From: Persebacter sp965221835 | Lineage (GTDB): Bacteria > Pseudomonadota > Gammaproteobacteria > Tethybacterales > Persebacteraceae | Length of the DNA stretch: 64,000 bases | Direction of reading: 5' to 3' | Assembly: GCA_965221835.1 (NCBI GenBank) | Contig: OZ244916.1 | Coordinates: forward strand, 1,116,001-1,180,000 | In this document: positions 17,530-27,257 of the stretch, piece by piece | How positions within the stretch are numbered: position 1 is the first letter of the stretch | Layout of the letters: every line of letters begins with the position of its first letter | Notes under the pieces: model-generated | Told to the model about the DNA's origin: nothing | What the model saw: only the letters and a program-made list of their open reading frames with translations | Database searches by the model: none | Made by a program: the position numbers and the translations under genes

Positions 17530-17530
17530 T

Positions 17531-18679
17531 TTAACGCTGTCCGTCAAAAATCGTGCGTAAACGGTGGATGATTTCGTTTAGCAGGGACGGGGCGCAGCCG
17601 AAATTGAGGCGCATATAATCGGCGTCGCCGAAACTTTCGCCGGTGGACATTCCGATTCCGGCGCGTTCAAAATCGGCGGGCGACAAACCCGAATCGCGCG
17701 TGCAAATCCACGCCAGATAAGTCGCCGCCAGATGCGGCATTTGCGCGCCCGGCATTTTCGCCATTGCCGCCGAAAGAATGTCGCGGTTTTCGCGCAAACG
17801 GCGAATGACCGCCGCCCGCCAATCATCGCATTCGCCGCCCCATGCTGCTGCTGCCGCCGCCATTCCGAACGGATTGAGATGCGCAATTGTTTTTCCGGCA
17901 AGCGCATCGCAAAAACGGCGGCGAAGTTTCGCGTCCGGAATAATGGCGACCGCAAAATTCAATCCCGCGATATTAAACATCTTACTCGGACTTTGCAAAG
18001 TTATCGTCCGGCGGGCGATTTCCGCATCCAAAGCGGCGGCGCAAAGATGCGTTTTGTCCGCGTCCAAAATCAAATCGGCATGCACTTCGTCCGCGCATAA
18101 AATCAAATCGTGTCGCGCACAAAACTCGCCCAACGCCAACAATTCGGCGCGCGTAAAAACCTTGCCGTTCGGATTGTGCGGATTGCAAAGTTGCATAACG
18201 CGCGCGCGCGAAGATGCCGCCGCCGCCAGCGAATCGGCGGGCAAAATCCATTCGCCGTTTTCGCAAATCATCGGCACATCCCGCCGCACCGCGTTCGCCA
18301 AATCGGGGGCGCGGCGAAACGCATGATAAATCGGCGACGGCGTGATAATGTCGCCGCCGTCCGCCATCCGGCAAACGGCATGAATGGCGGGACCGAGACC
18401 GGGCAAAAATACAATCCATTCCGGCGAAACTTCCCACGCAAAACGGCGCGAAAAATACGCAACAACCGTTTCCGTCAATTGCGGAGTCGGGTCGGCGTAG
18501 CCAAATACGCCGTGTTGCGCGCGCGCCGCGATTGCCGCAACAATCGGCGGTGCGACCGCAAAATCCATATCCGCCACCCACGCGGGAATAATGTCGCGCC
18601 CGGCATATTTCCGCCATTTCGTGCTGTCGCCGTCCGTGCGGGCGGGCGGATTTGCGAAACTGTCGGCGAAGTCGTTCAT
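17531..18679 (-). CDS. PatB/MalY-type pyridoxal-phosphate C-S lyase
   Basis: 382 residues, fold type I aminotransferase-like. Family hallmarks are WVADMDFAVAPPI near the N-terminus, HGVFGYADP, NPHNPNGKVFTRAEL, the CADEVHADLI segment and SPSKMFNIAGLNFA with the Lys that binds pyridoxal phosphate. PatB/MalY enzymes cleave cystathionine, cysteine or related C-S bonds to pyruvate, ammonia and a thiol. It is cytoplasmic with no signal peptide. It follows the GFA gene by 25 bp on the same strand and has no strong ribosome binding site. The precise substrate is unknown. Confidence 0.88.
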   Translation of the reverse strand: MNDFADSFANPPARTDGDSTKWRKYAGRDIIPAWVADMDFAVAPPIVAAIAARAQHGVFGYADPTPQLTETVVAYFSRRFAWEVSPEWIVFLPGLGPAIHAVCRMADGGDIITPSPIYHAFRRAPDLANAVRRDVPMICENGEWILPADSLAAAASSRARVMQLCNPHNPNGKVFTRAELLALGEFCARHDLILCADEVHADLILDADKTHLCAAALDAEIARRTITLQSPSKMFNIAGLNFAVAIIPDAKLRRRFCDALAGKTIAHLNPFGMAAAAAAWGGECDDWRAAVIRRLRENRDILSAAMAKMPGAQMPHLAATYLAWICTRDSGLSPADFERAGIGMSTGESFGDADYMRLNFGCAPSLLNEIIHRLRTIFDGQR

Positions 18680-18704
18680 AAAATCGGATGCGCGAAATCA
18701 GGAA

Positions 18705-19226
18705 TCATTTTTGCGCCGCGAGATATTTTTCCACTTCGTTCGCGAACGAATCGCCGTGATGACGGCGGCATTTTTGCATTGCATCTTGCAAAAATGTTTC
18801 GCCGAATTGTCGCCGGAAATCCGCGAACAAATGCGCGACAAATCGCGCGCCGGTAATGCGCGGTGCGTCATCGGCGAAATCGTAAAAAGCGGGTTTGTCG
18901 TCCGCATAAATGTGTTTGACGATTTTCGCGCCGTCTGTGGAATCTGCCGCGCCCGCCAAAACGCCCCATTCTTCCATTCCGGGCGCGCGCCAAAAAAGAG
19001 ACGAACCGCATTCGCCGCAAAAACCGCGTTCGCACCATTCCGAACTTTTGTACCATTTCAACGCGCCGCCGGATAATGATACTTTGGCAATAAACGCCGC
19101 CGCCGGCAAGCCGCCGCACCATTTGCGGCACATCCCGCAGTGGCACAAACCGATTTCTTTCGACGCGGCAGTCGTAAATCGCACCGCCCCGCACAAACAC
19201 CGCCCTCCGATTTCCGTTTTCGTCAT
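18705..19226 (-). CDS. GFA family (DUF636) zinc protein
   Basis: 173 residues. The zinc ligands of the glutathione-dependent formaldehyde-activating family are visible: CLCGAVRF, LCHCGMCRKW and GFCGECGSSLFW. Most family members have no proven formaldehyde activity. The C-terminal ~50 residues after the usual domain are extra. AAGGAG lies just upstream of the ATG at 19226 and a TATAAT (minus) lies at 19262-19267, next to the divergent tRNA-Pro gene. A link to one-carbon handling elsewhere in the window is possible but not shown. Confidence 0.85.
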   Translation of the reverse strand: MTKTEIGGRCLCGAVRFTTAASKEIGLCHCGMCRKWCGGLPAAAFIAKVSLSGGALKWYKSSEWCERGFCGECGSSLFWRAPGMEEWGVLAGAADSTDGAKIVKHIYADDKPAFYDFADDAPRITGARFVAHLFADFRRQFGETFLQDAMQKCRRHHGDSFANEVEKYLAAQK

Positions 19227-19302
19227 CGTATTCTCCTTTTTTTGCGGACGAATAAAAAATGATTATACTCCGCCGCGCGGTTTCGGTTAAAATGACACTT
19301 TG

Positions 19303-19379
19303 CGGGGTATAGCGCAGCCTGGTAGCGCGCCTGCTTCGGGAGCAGGAGGTCGTGAGTTCAAATCTCGCTACCCCGACCA
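19303..19379 (+). tRNA. tRNA-Pro (anticodon CGG)
   Basis: 77 nt. Acceptor stem CGGGGTA/TACCCCG, D-loop with AGCGCAGCCTGGTAGCGC, anticodon stem CCTGC/GCAGG with loop TTCGGGA (anticodon CGG, reads CCG), TTCAAAT T-loop, discriminator A and encoded CCA. TAAAAT about ten bases upstream may be its -10 box. Confidence 0.96.
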
Positions 19380-19448
19380 TTTTTCCGACTATTATGCGGG
19401 CGAAAACTTCCGTCTTTGCGCAAAACTCCCGGTTTTGTGAATGACTGG

Positions 19449-21368
19449 TTATCCGTCGCCCGAAATTAATATCGTTTTCATTTTGTCCAAATCCGCCGCT
19501 TCGCCCATCATAACAATTTGGTCGCCGGGATGCGGGATGCCGTCCGAATCCGAAATATCCAACTCCTCGCCGTCCCGCCGCCATGCGACGACTCTTACTT
19601 CCGCGGCAATTGTCCGCAACGAAACATCGGCGGTCGCGACACGGCACGACAAAATTCCGCCGTCATCTTCGCCGCCGCCGAATCGTCCGCGAAAAAACGG
19701 GTCATCGCGAAAACGCGCGCGCTTGAAGGCGGCAATGTCGGGCGCCGTGCCCAAACGCCGCAAAGTTTGTCCGGCGAACGACAATCCGCTTTGGTGCGAT
19801 TCTACGAGAATTTGATCCGCGCCTGCTGCGCCGAGTTTTTCCGCTTGTCGCGCCGTGCCGGCTTTGGCAATAATGTGAATTTTCGGATTGAGTGCGCGCG
19901 CCGTGCGCACCGTCTTTTCCGCCGATGCAGGCGCGGGAAATGTGATGTTCAGCACTGCCGCGCGTTCTATGCCCGCCGCGGAAAGCGATTTTGCGCGACA
20001 CGCATCGCCATAAATGACATCGCCGGAATCGACAGCCGATTCCAAAATTTCGTAGTTGTTTTCCAGCGCGATAAAATTCGGATTTTGCGTCCGCAAAATT
20101 CCCGCCGCCGCTTGTCCGGTCGCACCGAAACCGCAAAGAATAATATGCCCCGACAAATGCGCCGCCCGTTTGCCGCCGGCGGCGTCTTGTCTTGCATCAA
20201 TTTTCCAGTCGTTCGGACAAAGCCAATGCACCAGCCGGTCGGATTGCGACCACACAAACGGAGTCGCCACCAACGCGATAATGTTCGCCGGTACCAAAAT
20301 TTGAAACATTTCATCGGATAAAATTCCGCTGCTTTTTGCCACCGCCAGCAATACAAATCCGAACGGTCCGCCGCCGCCGGTCAACAACGCCGTCCGCCAC
20401 GATGTCGCCGGGGCACCGCCCATCGCGCGCGTAACTAAAAGTACTATCGGCACTTTAATCGCCCACATTAAAAACGCGAGAAGGAAAATCAGCCCCGCCG
20501 CCGCCGCGAACAATTCGGGATTGATAAGCATTCCGACCGTGACAAAAAAGAATCCGAGAAATAAATGGCGGAACGGTTCTATCATCCGCCCGACCCGCGC
20601 ACGGTGCGGCGTTTCGGCAATGAGAATGCCGACCAAAAACGGTCCCAGCGCGAACGAAAGATCCAAAAATCCGGACGCCAACGCCGATGCCGCAATCAGC
20701 ATCACAATGTTCAAAACAAACAACTCGCCGTCCGCATGCGTTGACACCCAATCCAGCCAAAGCCGCATCAGCCGCGGCGCAACGGTAAAAACAAACAGCA
20801 ACACTCCCGCAATTTTCAACGCCAACAACGGCGCCGTCGGCCACAGCGAAGAAACAATATCGCCGGTGGAATATAAAATAATTAGCGGAATAACGAGAAA
20901 ATCCTGAAACAATAAAATCCCCATCGCACGCCGCCCGACCGGCGAATTGATGGCGTTTCCCTCTATTAAAATTTGGCTGATAACCGCAGTCGGCGACATC
21001 ATCGCGATAAATCCTATCAGCAAAACAAGCAACACTCCGTCCACATAAAACGCGGCAATGGATGCGACGACGGCGGTCGTCACGCCCACTTGCAATCCGC
21101 CGAGTCCGAATACAAAACGTTGCAAAGATTTCAATCCGCGCAAATCAATTTGCAATCCCACAGTAAACAGCAGCAAAATAATGCCGAGTTCGGCGGCAAG
21201 ATCCACCGTCTCGCCCGATTGCAACAACTCCAATCCTCCCGGTCCTACAATCAGCCCGACGATGAAATATATCGGCACCGCCGACAGATTCGCCGCCTTC
21301 AACAGCACGATTCCGAAAAGCGTCCCGACCAACAACGCAATGATAATGACGAAAGAAAAATTTTCCAT
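19449..21368 (-). CDS. Kef/CPA2-type cation:proton antiporter with RCK (TrkA) domains
   Basis: 639 residues. The first ~390 residues carry about twelve hydrophobic segments of the CPA2 antiporter fold with the typical FIVGLIVGPGGLELL and GILLFQDFLVIPLI blocks. Then a Rossmann RCK_N domain follows (HIILCGFGATGQAAAGIL, GDVIYGDACRAKSLSAAGIE) and a C-terminal RCK_C-like domain ending with PGDQIVMMGEAADLDKM. Kef-type proteins export potassium in exchange for protons under ligand gating, often by glutathione adducts. No separate KefF/KefG ancillary subunit gene is adjacent. Located in the inner membrane. Confidence 0.9.
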   Translation of the reverse strand: MENFSFVIIIALLVGTLFGIVLLKAANLSAVPIYFIVGLIVGPGGLELLQSGETVDLAAELGIILLLFTVGLQIDLRGLKSLQRFVFGLGGLQVGVTTAVVASIAAFYVDGVLLVLLIGFIAMMSPTAVISQILIEGNAINSPVGRRAMGILLFQDFLVIPLIILYSTGDIVSSLWPTAPLLALKIAGVLLFVFTVAPRLMRLWLDWVSTHADGELFVLNIVMLIAASALASGFLDLSFALGPFLVGILIAETPHRARVGRMIEPFRHLFLGFFFVTVGMLINPELFAAAAGLIFLLAFLMWAIKVPIVLLVTRAMGGAPATSWRTALLTGGGGPFGFVLLAVAKSSGILSDEMFQILVPANIIALVATPFVWSQSDRLVHWLCPNDWKIDARQDAAGGKRAAHLSGHIILCGFGATGQAAAGILRTQNPNFIALENNYEILESAVDSGDVIYGDACRAKSLSAAGIERAAVLNITFPAPASAEKTVRTARALNPKIHIIAKAGTARQAEKLGAAGADQILVESHQSGLSFAGQTLRRLGTAPDIAAFKRARFRDDPFFRGRFGGGEDDGGILSCRVATADVSLRTIAAEVRVVAWRRDGEELDISDSDGIPHPGDQIVMMGEAADLDKMKTILISGDG

Positions 21369-21498
21369 AAATAACTATGCGAAAACGCCGCCCGCGCGAT
21401 CTCTCCCCTTTCCGCCCGCCGAAAGCGCGGCGGCAAGAATCGCCGCCGCCAAACTTCCGCCCGTCATGACGGCGAAATCCGGTACCGCATTATACCGC

Positions 21499-22869
21499 CT
21501 ATTCGTCGGCTTCCTTAAAATATTTGCGCGTCACTTTAAACACCATCGGTGCGAGCAACAACAAACCAATCAAATTCGGCACCGCCATCAGCCCGTTGAG
21601 CGTGTCCGACAAATTCCAGACGAAATCCACTTTGAAATTTGCAAACGACAACGCCGCCAGCACGAACAAAACGCGATAAACGATAACTGTTTTTTCGCTG
21701 AACAAAAACTGCCAGCATCGTTCGCCATAATACGACCAGCCGAGAATTGTCGTAAACGCAAAAATCGGCAACGCAATCGCAATGACATAGTTGCCGCCGC
21801 TTAAAGATTCGGCGAACGCCGTGGAAGTCAGCACCGCACCGGTCAATCCGCCGCCGCCTTCCGCCTCAAAAGTCCATGCGCCCGAAGTCAAAATCACCAG
21901 CGCGGTCATCGTACAAACGACAATCGTATCTATAAAAGTACCTAACATCGCGATGATTCCCTGCCGCACCGGATTGTCCGTTTTGGCAGCGGCATGCGCA
22001 ATCGCCGCCGAACCAAGTCCCGCCTCGTTAGAAAAAACGCCCCGCGCAACGCCGAAACGAATCGCGGCAGCAACAGCAGCACCGGCAAATCCGCCCGCCG
22101 CAGCGGCTGGTTCAAAAGCGTATTGCACAATCATCCCCAACGCGCCCGGTACTTTGTCTATGTTGATGGCGAGAATAACCAAAGACGCACCGATATACAA
22201 AACAATCATCGTCGGCACGAGTTTGCCGGCAACATCGCCGATGCGTTTAATCCCGCCGAGAATGACAAACGCCATCAGAGCGGCAACGGCGATTCCGGTA
22301 ATCCATGTCGGCACATTAAAAGTATTGTCCAACTCCACCGCAATGGAATTGACCTGCACGGCGTTGCCGATACCGAAAGCGGCAACCGCACCGAAAAGCG
22401 CGAACGCGAAACCGAGCCATCTGCCGAGTTCGGGGGCGAATTCGCCGACACCGTTGCGCAAATAATACATCGGTCCGCCGACATATTTTCCTTCCCTGTC
22501 TTTTTCGCGATACGAAACGGCGCACACGGCTTCGGCATATTTGGTCGCCATACCAAACATTGCAATCACCCACATATAAAAAATCGCCCCCGGTCCGCCG
22601 AGCGCAATGGCAGTCGCAACACCGGCGATATTGCCGGTGCCGACAGTCGCCGAAAGCGCAGTCATCAGCGCATTAAACGGTTTGACTTCGCCATCGCCGC
22701 CGCCGTCATCTTTGGCAAAAAGCAGCCGAAAGCCATAACCGACTTTGCGCCAAGGCATAAACACCAGCCCGAGCGTCAGCACCACGCCGGTAACACCCAG
22801 CATCCCCAACATCGGCGGTCCCCACGCAAAAGCGTTAATTTGATTGATAATGTTATTCAATGCTTCCAT
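21499..22869 (-). CDS. AGCS family amino acid (alanine/glycine):cation symporter
   Basis: 456 residues with about ten membrane segments. The AGCS signature GTGNIAGVATAIALGGPGA and the GVARGVFSNEAGLGSAAIAHA region (read in parts) identify the family, which imports alanine, glycine or related amino acids with Na+ or H+. The ATG at 22869 is preceded by AGGAG at a good distance; a longer frame upstream adds a non-conserved hydrophilic stretch. It is a single gene, separated from the Kef-type gene by 130 bp without a recognisable element. The spacer upstream is the palindrome-rich region 22900-23863. Confidence 0.92.
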   Translation of the reverse strand: MEALNNIINQINAFAWGPPMLGMLGVTGVVLTLGLVFMPWRKVGYGFRLLFAKDDGGGDGEVKPFNALMTALSATVGTGNIAGVATAIALGGPGAIFYMWVIAMFGMATKYAEAVCAVSYREKDREGKYVGGPMYYLRNGVGEFAPELGRWLGFAFALFGAVAAFGIGNAVQVNSIAVELDNTFNVPTWITGIAVAALMAFVILGGIKRIGDVAGKLVPTMIVLYIGASLVILAINIDKVPGALGMIVQYAFEPAAAAGGFAGAAVAAAIRFGVARGVFSNEAGLGSAAIAHAAAKTDNPVRQGIIAMLGTFIDTIVVCTMTALVILTSGAWTFEAEGGGGLTGAVLTSTAFAESLSGGNYVIAIALPIFAFTTILGWSYYGERCWQFLFSEKTVIVYRVLFVLAALSFANFKVDFVWNLSDTLNGLMAVPNLIGLLLLAPMVFKVTRKYFKEADE

Positions 22870-22899
22870 TTTTTTCTCCTCTTTCCGGCACAATGCCGT

Positions 22900-23863
22900 G
22901 TATGCAATTAAGTCCCAATCCAATTTATACCACACATCCGCCGAAAAAAAGTAAACCCCCCGCCCCCGAACATTTTCGCCGCCCCAATTTCCGCATTCCC
23001 TCGCCCGTCATTTTCATTTTTTACCATTCCGATGCAAATCGGAATCTCCCTCCCCGTCGCCGCCATTTTCAATTTTTACCATTCCAATGCAAATCGGAAT
23101 CTCCCGCAGAGATTCCGGCGTTCGCCGGAATGGTAAATTCTTTTTTTCTAATTCCCAATTTCTACCATTCCGATGCAAATCGGAATCTCCCCCGCCGCCG
23201 TCCGATTCTCGCCGCCGAATTCCCGCCTCCCCGACTCGCCCCTGACATTTGTCGGGGGCGAAACGAGTACGGCGGAGTTTACTCCGCCCCGCCGCCGCCC
23301 GATTCTCGCCGCCGAATCCCCGCCTCCCCCGCCGTCATTCCCGCGAACGCGGGAATCTGTAAAAATGAGGGACGTCGGAAAAAGAACCTTCCATTCCCGC
23401 GAACGCGGGAATCTGTACGCATCGCTTTGCGATGCAAATTACCACCGCTTTACTCCGCCCCGCCGCCGTTATTTCTCGCCGCCGAATCCCCGCCTCCCCG
23501 CCGTCATTCCCGCGAACGCGGGAATCCATTTTTACCGACAAACCCCCGCATTCACCTCGTTTTTTGCAAAAAAATGCACGGGAATTTCAAACTTAATTTT
23601 CGCGTAAAATTCGCGAAATTCCAAAATTAATATCCCGGAATAGATTCCAGTTTCGCGGGAATGACGGCGTTTTTTCGCGGAATTCCGCCGCGTTCGCAGG
23701 AATGAAATGTTTCCGGTTTTGCGGAAAATGGAAAATTTATTTTCGGCGGAATTTCGCCGCGTTCACCTCGTCATTCCCGCGAACGCGGGAATCCATTTTT
23801 ACCGACAAACCCCCGCATTTACCTTGTTTTTGCGAAAAAATTACCCGTTTCATTTTCCCCAAC
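22900..23863. repeat. Palindrome-rich ~1 kb non-coding spacer
   Basis: No gene was recognised here. The stretch contains three palindrome families. ATTCCC-N8-GGGAAT, always with GCGAACGC in the middle, occurs at 23337-23356, 23393-23412, 23506-23525 and 23773-23792. ATTCCGATGCAAATCGGAAT-type elements occur near 23024, 23082 and 23166. One ATTCCGGCGTTCGCCGGAAT occurs near 23112. The last two ATTCCC elements share a further ~45 bp (CCATTTTTACCGACAAACCC and on). GCCGCCGAATCCCCGCCTCC is also repeated near 23310 and 23480. The layout is like intergenic REP/dRS3-type elements. Confidence 0.85.
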
Positions 23864-26800
23864 TTACCGAATTTGCAATTCCACGGCGAAGGAAACTCCT
23901 TTTGCGTTCGTTGCCGAGTTCCATTCTGCTGCTGCTGACCATTTGCTGTTTTCTGTTTTTTGTGAATAGCCCGCTGTGTAGATTGTTTGCGGTTTTTGTT
24001 TTATGGGAATTTTTGCGGTTTCGGTGCGGATTGTTTGCACGGATTCGCCGATGAATGCTTTGTGTGAATCGCCATCGGCGACGGGGTAGTGCAAAACCAT
24101 TTCGCCGCCGCTGATTCGCGATTCTTGTCGGGCGGAAAATTGCAAGTTGTCGTTATGCAAAAATAAATCGCGGTATTGAAATCCCGCTGTCCATTCTTCC
24201 GCCCGTGCGTTTTGGATTTGCGAAATAAAAGAAGCGGAATCGTAATCCGCTTTTATTTGCGTTCTTCCGTATTCGCCGAATGCGGAAAGTCCCGCATAAT
24301 CCGCCGTTGTCCATTTGACATAGCCGCCGGTGTCGCTTGCGTTTTCCGCCGCAAAAGGCGAACTTCCTTCGCCGATATAACTGCTTTGCGAATCGTCATG
24401 CCGCAAACCGCCCGAAAATCGGAACGCGTTTTCGCCGCCGCCGCCCGCATAATGCAAATCATAATCGCCGTTTGCATAGTTGAAACCGAATCCCGAATTT
24501 TCCGGCGATAAAGAATCATCCGCCTGCATTTCTTTCGCCGCATTTCCCAAACTTGTTTTCGGCAAATCGGAATCGCCGCCGCCGACAATATCGGAAAGCC
24601 GCATATTGTAATAACTTCTATCCGTAATCCGCAACGCAACCGAAACCGATTCCATCCGCCCTCGCAAATGCGAAAACTCGCCCGGCAAACTTTTCCGCAA
24701 ATCGCTGTATGCCATTCCGTCCGCCGTCTGCATCGCCTGCAGTGTTGCAATTCCATTTCCGACATCCACCGCACCCCAACCAAAAACTTCGTCCGGCATT
24801 CCGTCATTTTTGCGAGTTCCCAACGGACGGGCAGATTCCAAAAGCACCTGCCGAATCACCGTCATCGGCAATTCGGGAGCGGCGGATTTTAATAATGCAA
24901 GCGCACCCGATACATGCGGAGCTGCCGAAGAAGAACCGAAAAATGATACATATTTGTCATCCCCCGACAAGCCCGGCGTTCTGTGCGCATGAAAGGCGTT
25001 AATGCACCACATTTTCGCCTCGCCGCAATGAATTGTTATTATGGCTTCCTTCTTTGTCTTAAAGTTATAGTGATAATTTCCGACAATCAGCCAATTGTCT
25101 TCCAAATCTTTCTCGTAGCGCGGCACGGTCGCCTGGTTTAGCCGGGAAAGTTTATGCGGCGAACCGTTATTGCCGCCCGCAAAAACAAATATCGTGTCGC
25201 TGTCGGCGGCGACTTCGCGGTAATGCTTCATAAAAAGCGACATGTTTGTTCCCGTAGCGGGATACCATGTACTGTGATTGACAATCGGAATTTTATTGTC
25301 GACAATATACCGCAAATCGTCCGTCCTGTCATGCAACCGAAATCCCGGTCCCAAAGGAATCGGAATCAGTTTACTTCTCGGTGCGACTCCATGCATTGTT
25401 ATTCCGTTGCGGGGCGCGGCGATAATTCCCGCCACCGCGCTGCCATGATAAAGCAAGTATAGATTTATCGTTGCGGTCATCTCGGGTGTATATCCCCAAA
25501 TGGAAACAAATGAATCAAGAGCATTTTCATTGAATTCGTCGCAGTTATAGGCGTTAAGAAACTGCTCCCCCAAGGCGGGGTTGTGAAACCCAAGAGACAG
25601 CCCGCGACAATCCAAACCGGTGCTTACGCTGATGACATTCGCCCGCAAATTTTCATGCGTCCGCGAAACTGCCTCTCCAACCACCACTGTTACGCTCTGA
25701 CCGTGATACCCCCGCGAATATGCATACTCATACCCCGCAAGTTCCTTATATGGGGCGTATGACAGCAATCTCCGATATTCCGCCGTATCATAACTGCATT
25801 CACCCTGCTCATTTCGTTCGCGGAAATCAGAACACGGCGGCGGAATCATCTCGCACATTCCGGAATTATTTCGCTGATAACCGTCAACGCAAACGCAGTT
25901 TTGTCCGTCCGCCATTTCATTCGCATCGCAATTCGGCGGCGGTAATTCGCATACTCCATTTTGCCGAACATAACCCGAAATGCAAACGCAGTTTTGTCCG
26001 TCCGCTATTTCATTCGCACCGCAATTCGGCGGAATCATTTCACACATTCCGGAATTATTTCGCTGATAGCCGTCAACGCAAATGCAGTTTTGCCCGTCCA
26101 CCATTTCATTCGCATCGCAATTCGGCGGCGGTAATTCGCATGCTCCATTTTGCTGAACATAACCCGAAATGCATTTGCATATTCCGTTGCTTTCCTCTTC
26201 ATTCGCACCGCAATTCGGCGGCGGCAATTCCGGTTCGCAAATATTATTTTTACGAACATAACCCGAAATGCATTTGCAGTTTTGTCCGTCCGCTATTTCA
26301 TTCGCATCGCAATTCGGCGGCGGTAATTCGCATGCTCCATTTTGCTGAACATAACCCGAAATGCATTTGCATATTCCGTTGCTTTCCTCTTCATTCGCAC
26401 CGCAATTCGGCGGAATCATTTCGCACATTCCGGAATTATTTCGCTGATAGCCGTCAACGCAAACGCAGTTTTGCCCGTCCGCTATTTCATTCGCACCGCA
26501 ATTCGGCGGAGTCATATCGCACATTCCGTTCGCATTTCGCCGAGAGCTGTCAATGCATATACAAGCACCTTTCGCATTTAACCGATAGCCGTCAGCGCAA
26601 ACGCAGTTTTGCCCGCTTATCTTTTCATTCGCCCCGCAATTCGGCGGCGGCGATTCCGGTTCGCAAATATTATTTTTACGAACATAACCCGAAATGCATT
26701 CGCAACTTCCGCCGATTATTTCTTCATTCGCACCGCAATTCAACGGCGGCGGTTCGGTTTGCGTTTCCGCTACTTTTAACGCGTCTTTTAGTTGCGACCG

Positions 26801-27112
26801 TAATTCCGTCATTTCCGCCAATAAATCGTTTATTGTCTTGCGGGCGGCGTCAATGTCATTCACCAAACTATCAATTTTTCGCAATAACAAATCTTGCTCC
26901 GTTCCGATACCCGAGTCCACAATTTCCGAACGCAAATCATTCGCCAAACTCCGCGCCTGCGTTTGTTCGGTCTCGGTAAGAATCGGTTGCTCAATCTGCG
27001 AATCATCCCGCGAATCATCCGAATTCACGGACGGGGCGGCACCGCCTCCGCCTCCGCCGCCACATGCCGACAATGCAAATGCCGTTGCCATCATCAAAAC
27101 TACTCGTTTCAT
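23864..27112 (-). CDS. Lipoprotein S8 subtilase-like protein with Cys-rich repeats and C-terminal barrel-like domain
   Basis: 1082 residues. A lipobox LSAC puts the lipidated Cys at residue 17. A Gly/Ser/Asp linker and a helical segment (about 40-110) follow, then about ten ~32-residue Cys-rich EGF-like repeats of the form NCGANE...DGQNCVCVDGYQ (about 115-440), and a subtilisin-like domain (about 450-760). The catalytic His (YHGSAVAGIIAA), oxyanion Asn (FAGGNN) and Ser (GSSSAAPHVSGA) are present, but the first motif reads VTVVVGEAVSRTHENL where active enzymes have Asp (DTG or DSG). The C-terminal ~280 residues look like an outer-membrane autotransporter barrel, ending FAVELQIR. The ATG at 27112 has GGAGAGG upstream. 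It is a surface protein, possibly a catalytically altered autotransporter. Confidence 0.8.
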   Translation of the reverse strand: MKRVVLMMATAFALSACGGGGGGGAAPSVNSDDSRDDSQIEQPILTETEQTQARSLANDLRSEIVDSGIGTEQDLLLRKIDSLVNDIDAARKTINDLLAEMTELRSQLKDALKVAETQTEPPPLNCGANEEIIGGSCECISGYVRKNNICEPESPPPNCGANEKISGQNCVCADGYRLNAKGACICIDSSRRNANGMCDMTPPNCGANEIADGQNCVCVDGYQRNNSGMCEMIPPNCGANEEESNGICKCISGYVQQNGACELPPPNCDANEIADGQNCKCISGYVRKNNICEPELPPPNCGANEEESNGICKCISGYVQQNGACELPPPNCDANEMVDGQNCICVDGYQRNNSGMCEMIPPNCGANEIADGQNCVCISGYVRQNGVCELPPPNCDANEMADGQNCVCVDGYQRNNSGMCEMIPPPCSDFRERNEQGECSYDTAEYRRLLSYAPYKELAGYEYAYSRGYHGQSVTVVVGEAVSRTHENLRANVISVSTGLDCRGLSLGFHNPALGEQFLNAYNCDEFNENALDSFVSIWGYTPEMTATINLYLLYHGSAVAGIIAAPRNGITMHGVAPRSKLIPIPLGPGFRLHDRTDDLRYIVDNKIPIVNHSTWYPATGTNMSLFMKHYREVAADSDTIFVFAGGNNGSPHKLSRLNQATVPRYEKDLEDNWLIVGNYHYNFKTKKEAIITIHCGEAKMWCINAFHAHRTPGLSGDDKYVSFFGSSSAAPHVSGALALLKSAAPELPMTVIRQVLLESARPLGTRKNDGMPDEVFGWGAVDVGNGIATLQAMQTADGMAYSDLRKSLPGEFSHLRGRMESVSVALRITDRSYYNMRLSDIVGGGDSDLPKTSLGNAAKEMQADDSLSPENSGFGFNYANGDYDLHYAGGGGENAFRFSGGLRHDDSQSSYIGEGSSPFAAENASDTGGYVKWTTADYAGLSAFGEYGRTQIKADYDSASFISQIQNARAEEWTAGFQYRDLFLHNDNLQFSARQESRISGGEMVLHYPVADGDSHKAFIGESVQTIRTETAKIPIKQKPQTIYTAGYSQKTENSKWSAAAEWNSATNAKGVSFAVELQIR

Positions 27113-27257
27113 TTTTATCCTCTCCAAAGTTATGAAAGAAAAGCGAAAAAATCCCTCTCCATCAGTTTATCACAATCGCCGCCGAAACGGGAATTCCGAT
27201 TCGGGCGGGAATGCGGCGAGGAATTCCAGATTGCCGCGGGAATGGCGATTGTCGGGA

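Noticed and set aside
22900..23863. Frames of 256 and 144 codons in the spacer
   Set aside because: They are built from palindromic repeats and Pro/Arg-rich runs, with no ribosome binding site or known domain.
25860..26740. Regular ~95-bp repeats resembling a CRISPR array
   Set aside because: The repeats are in-frame coding units of 32 residues without unique spacers of constant length, and no cas genes are present.
25720..26979. 419-codon plus-strand frame with repeated HSHRNSAA units, looking like a repeat protein
   Set aside because: Exact antisense of the Cys-rich repeats of the subtilase-like gene, which has a signal peptide and a ribosome binding site.
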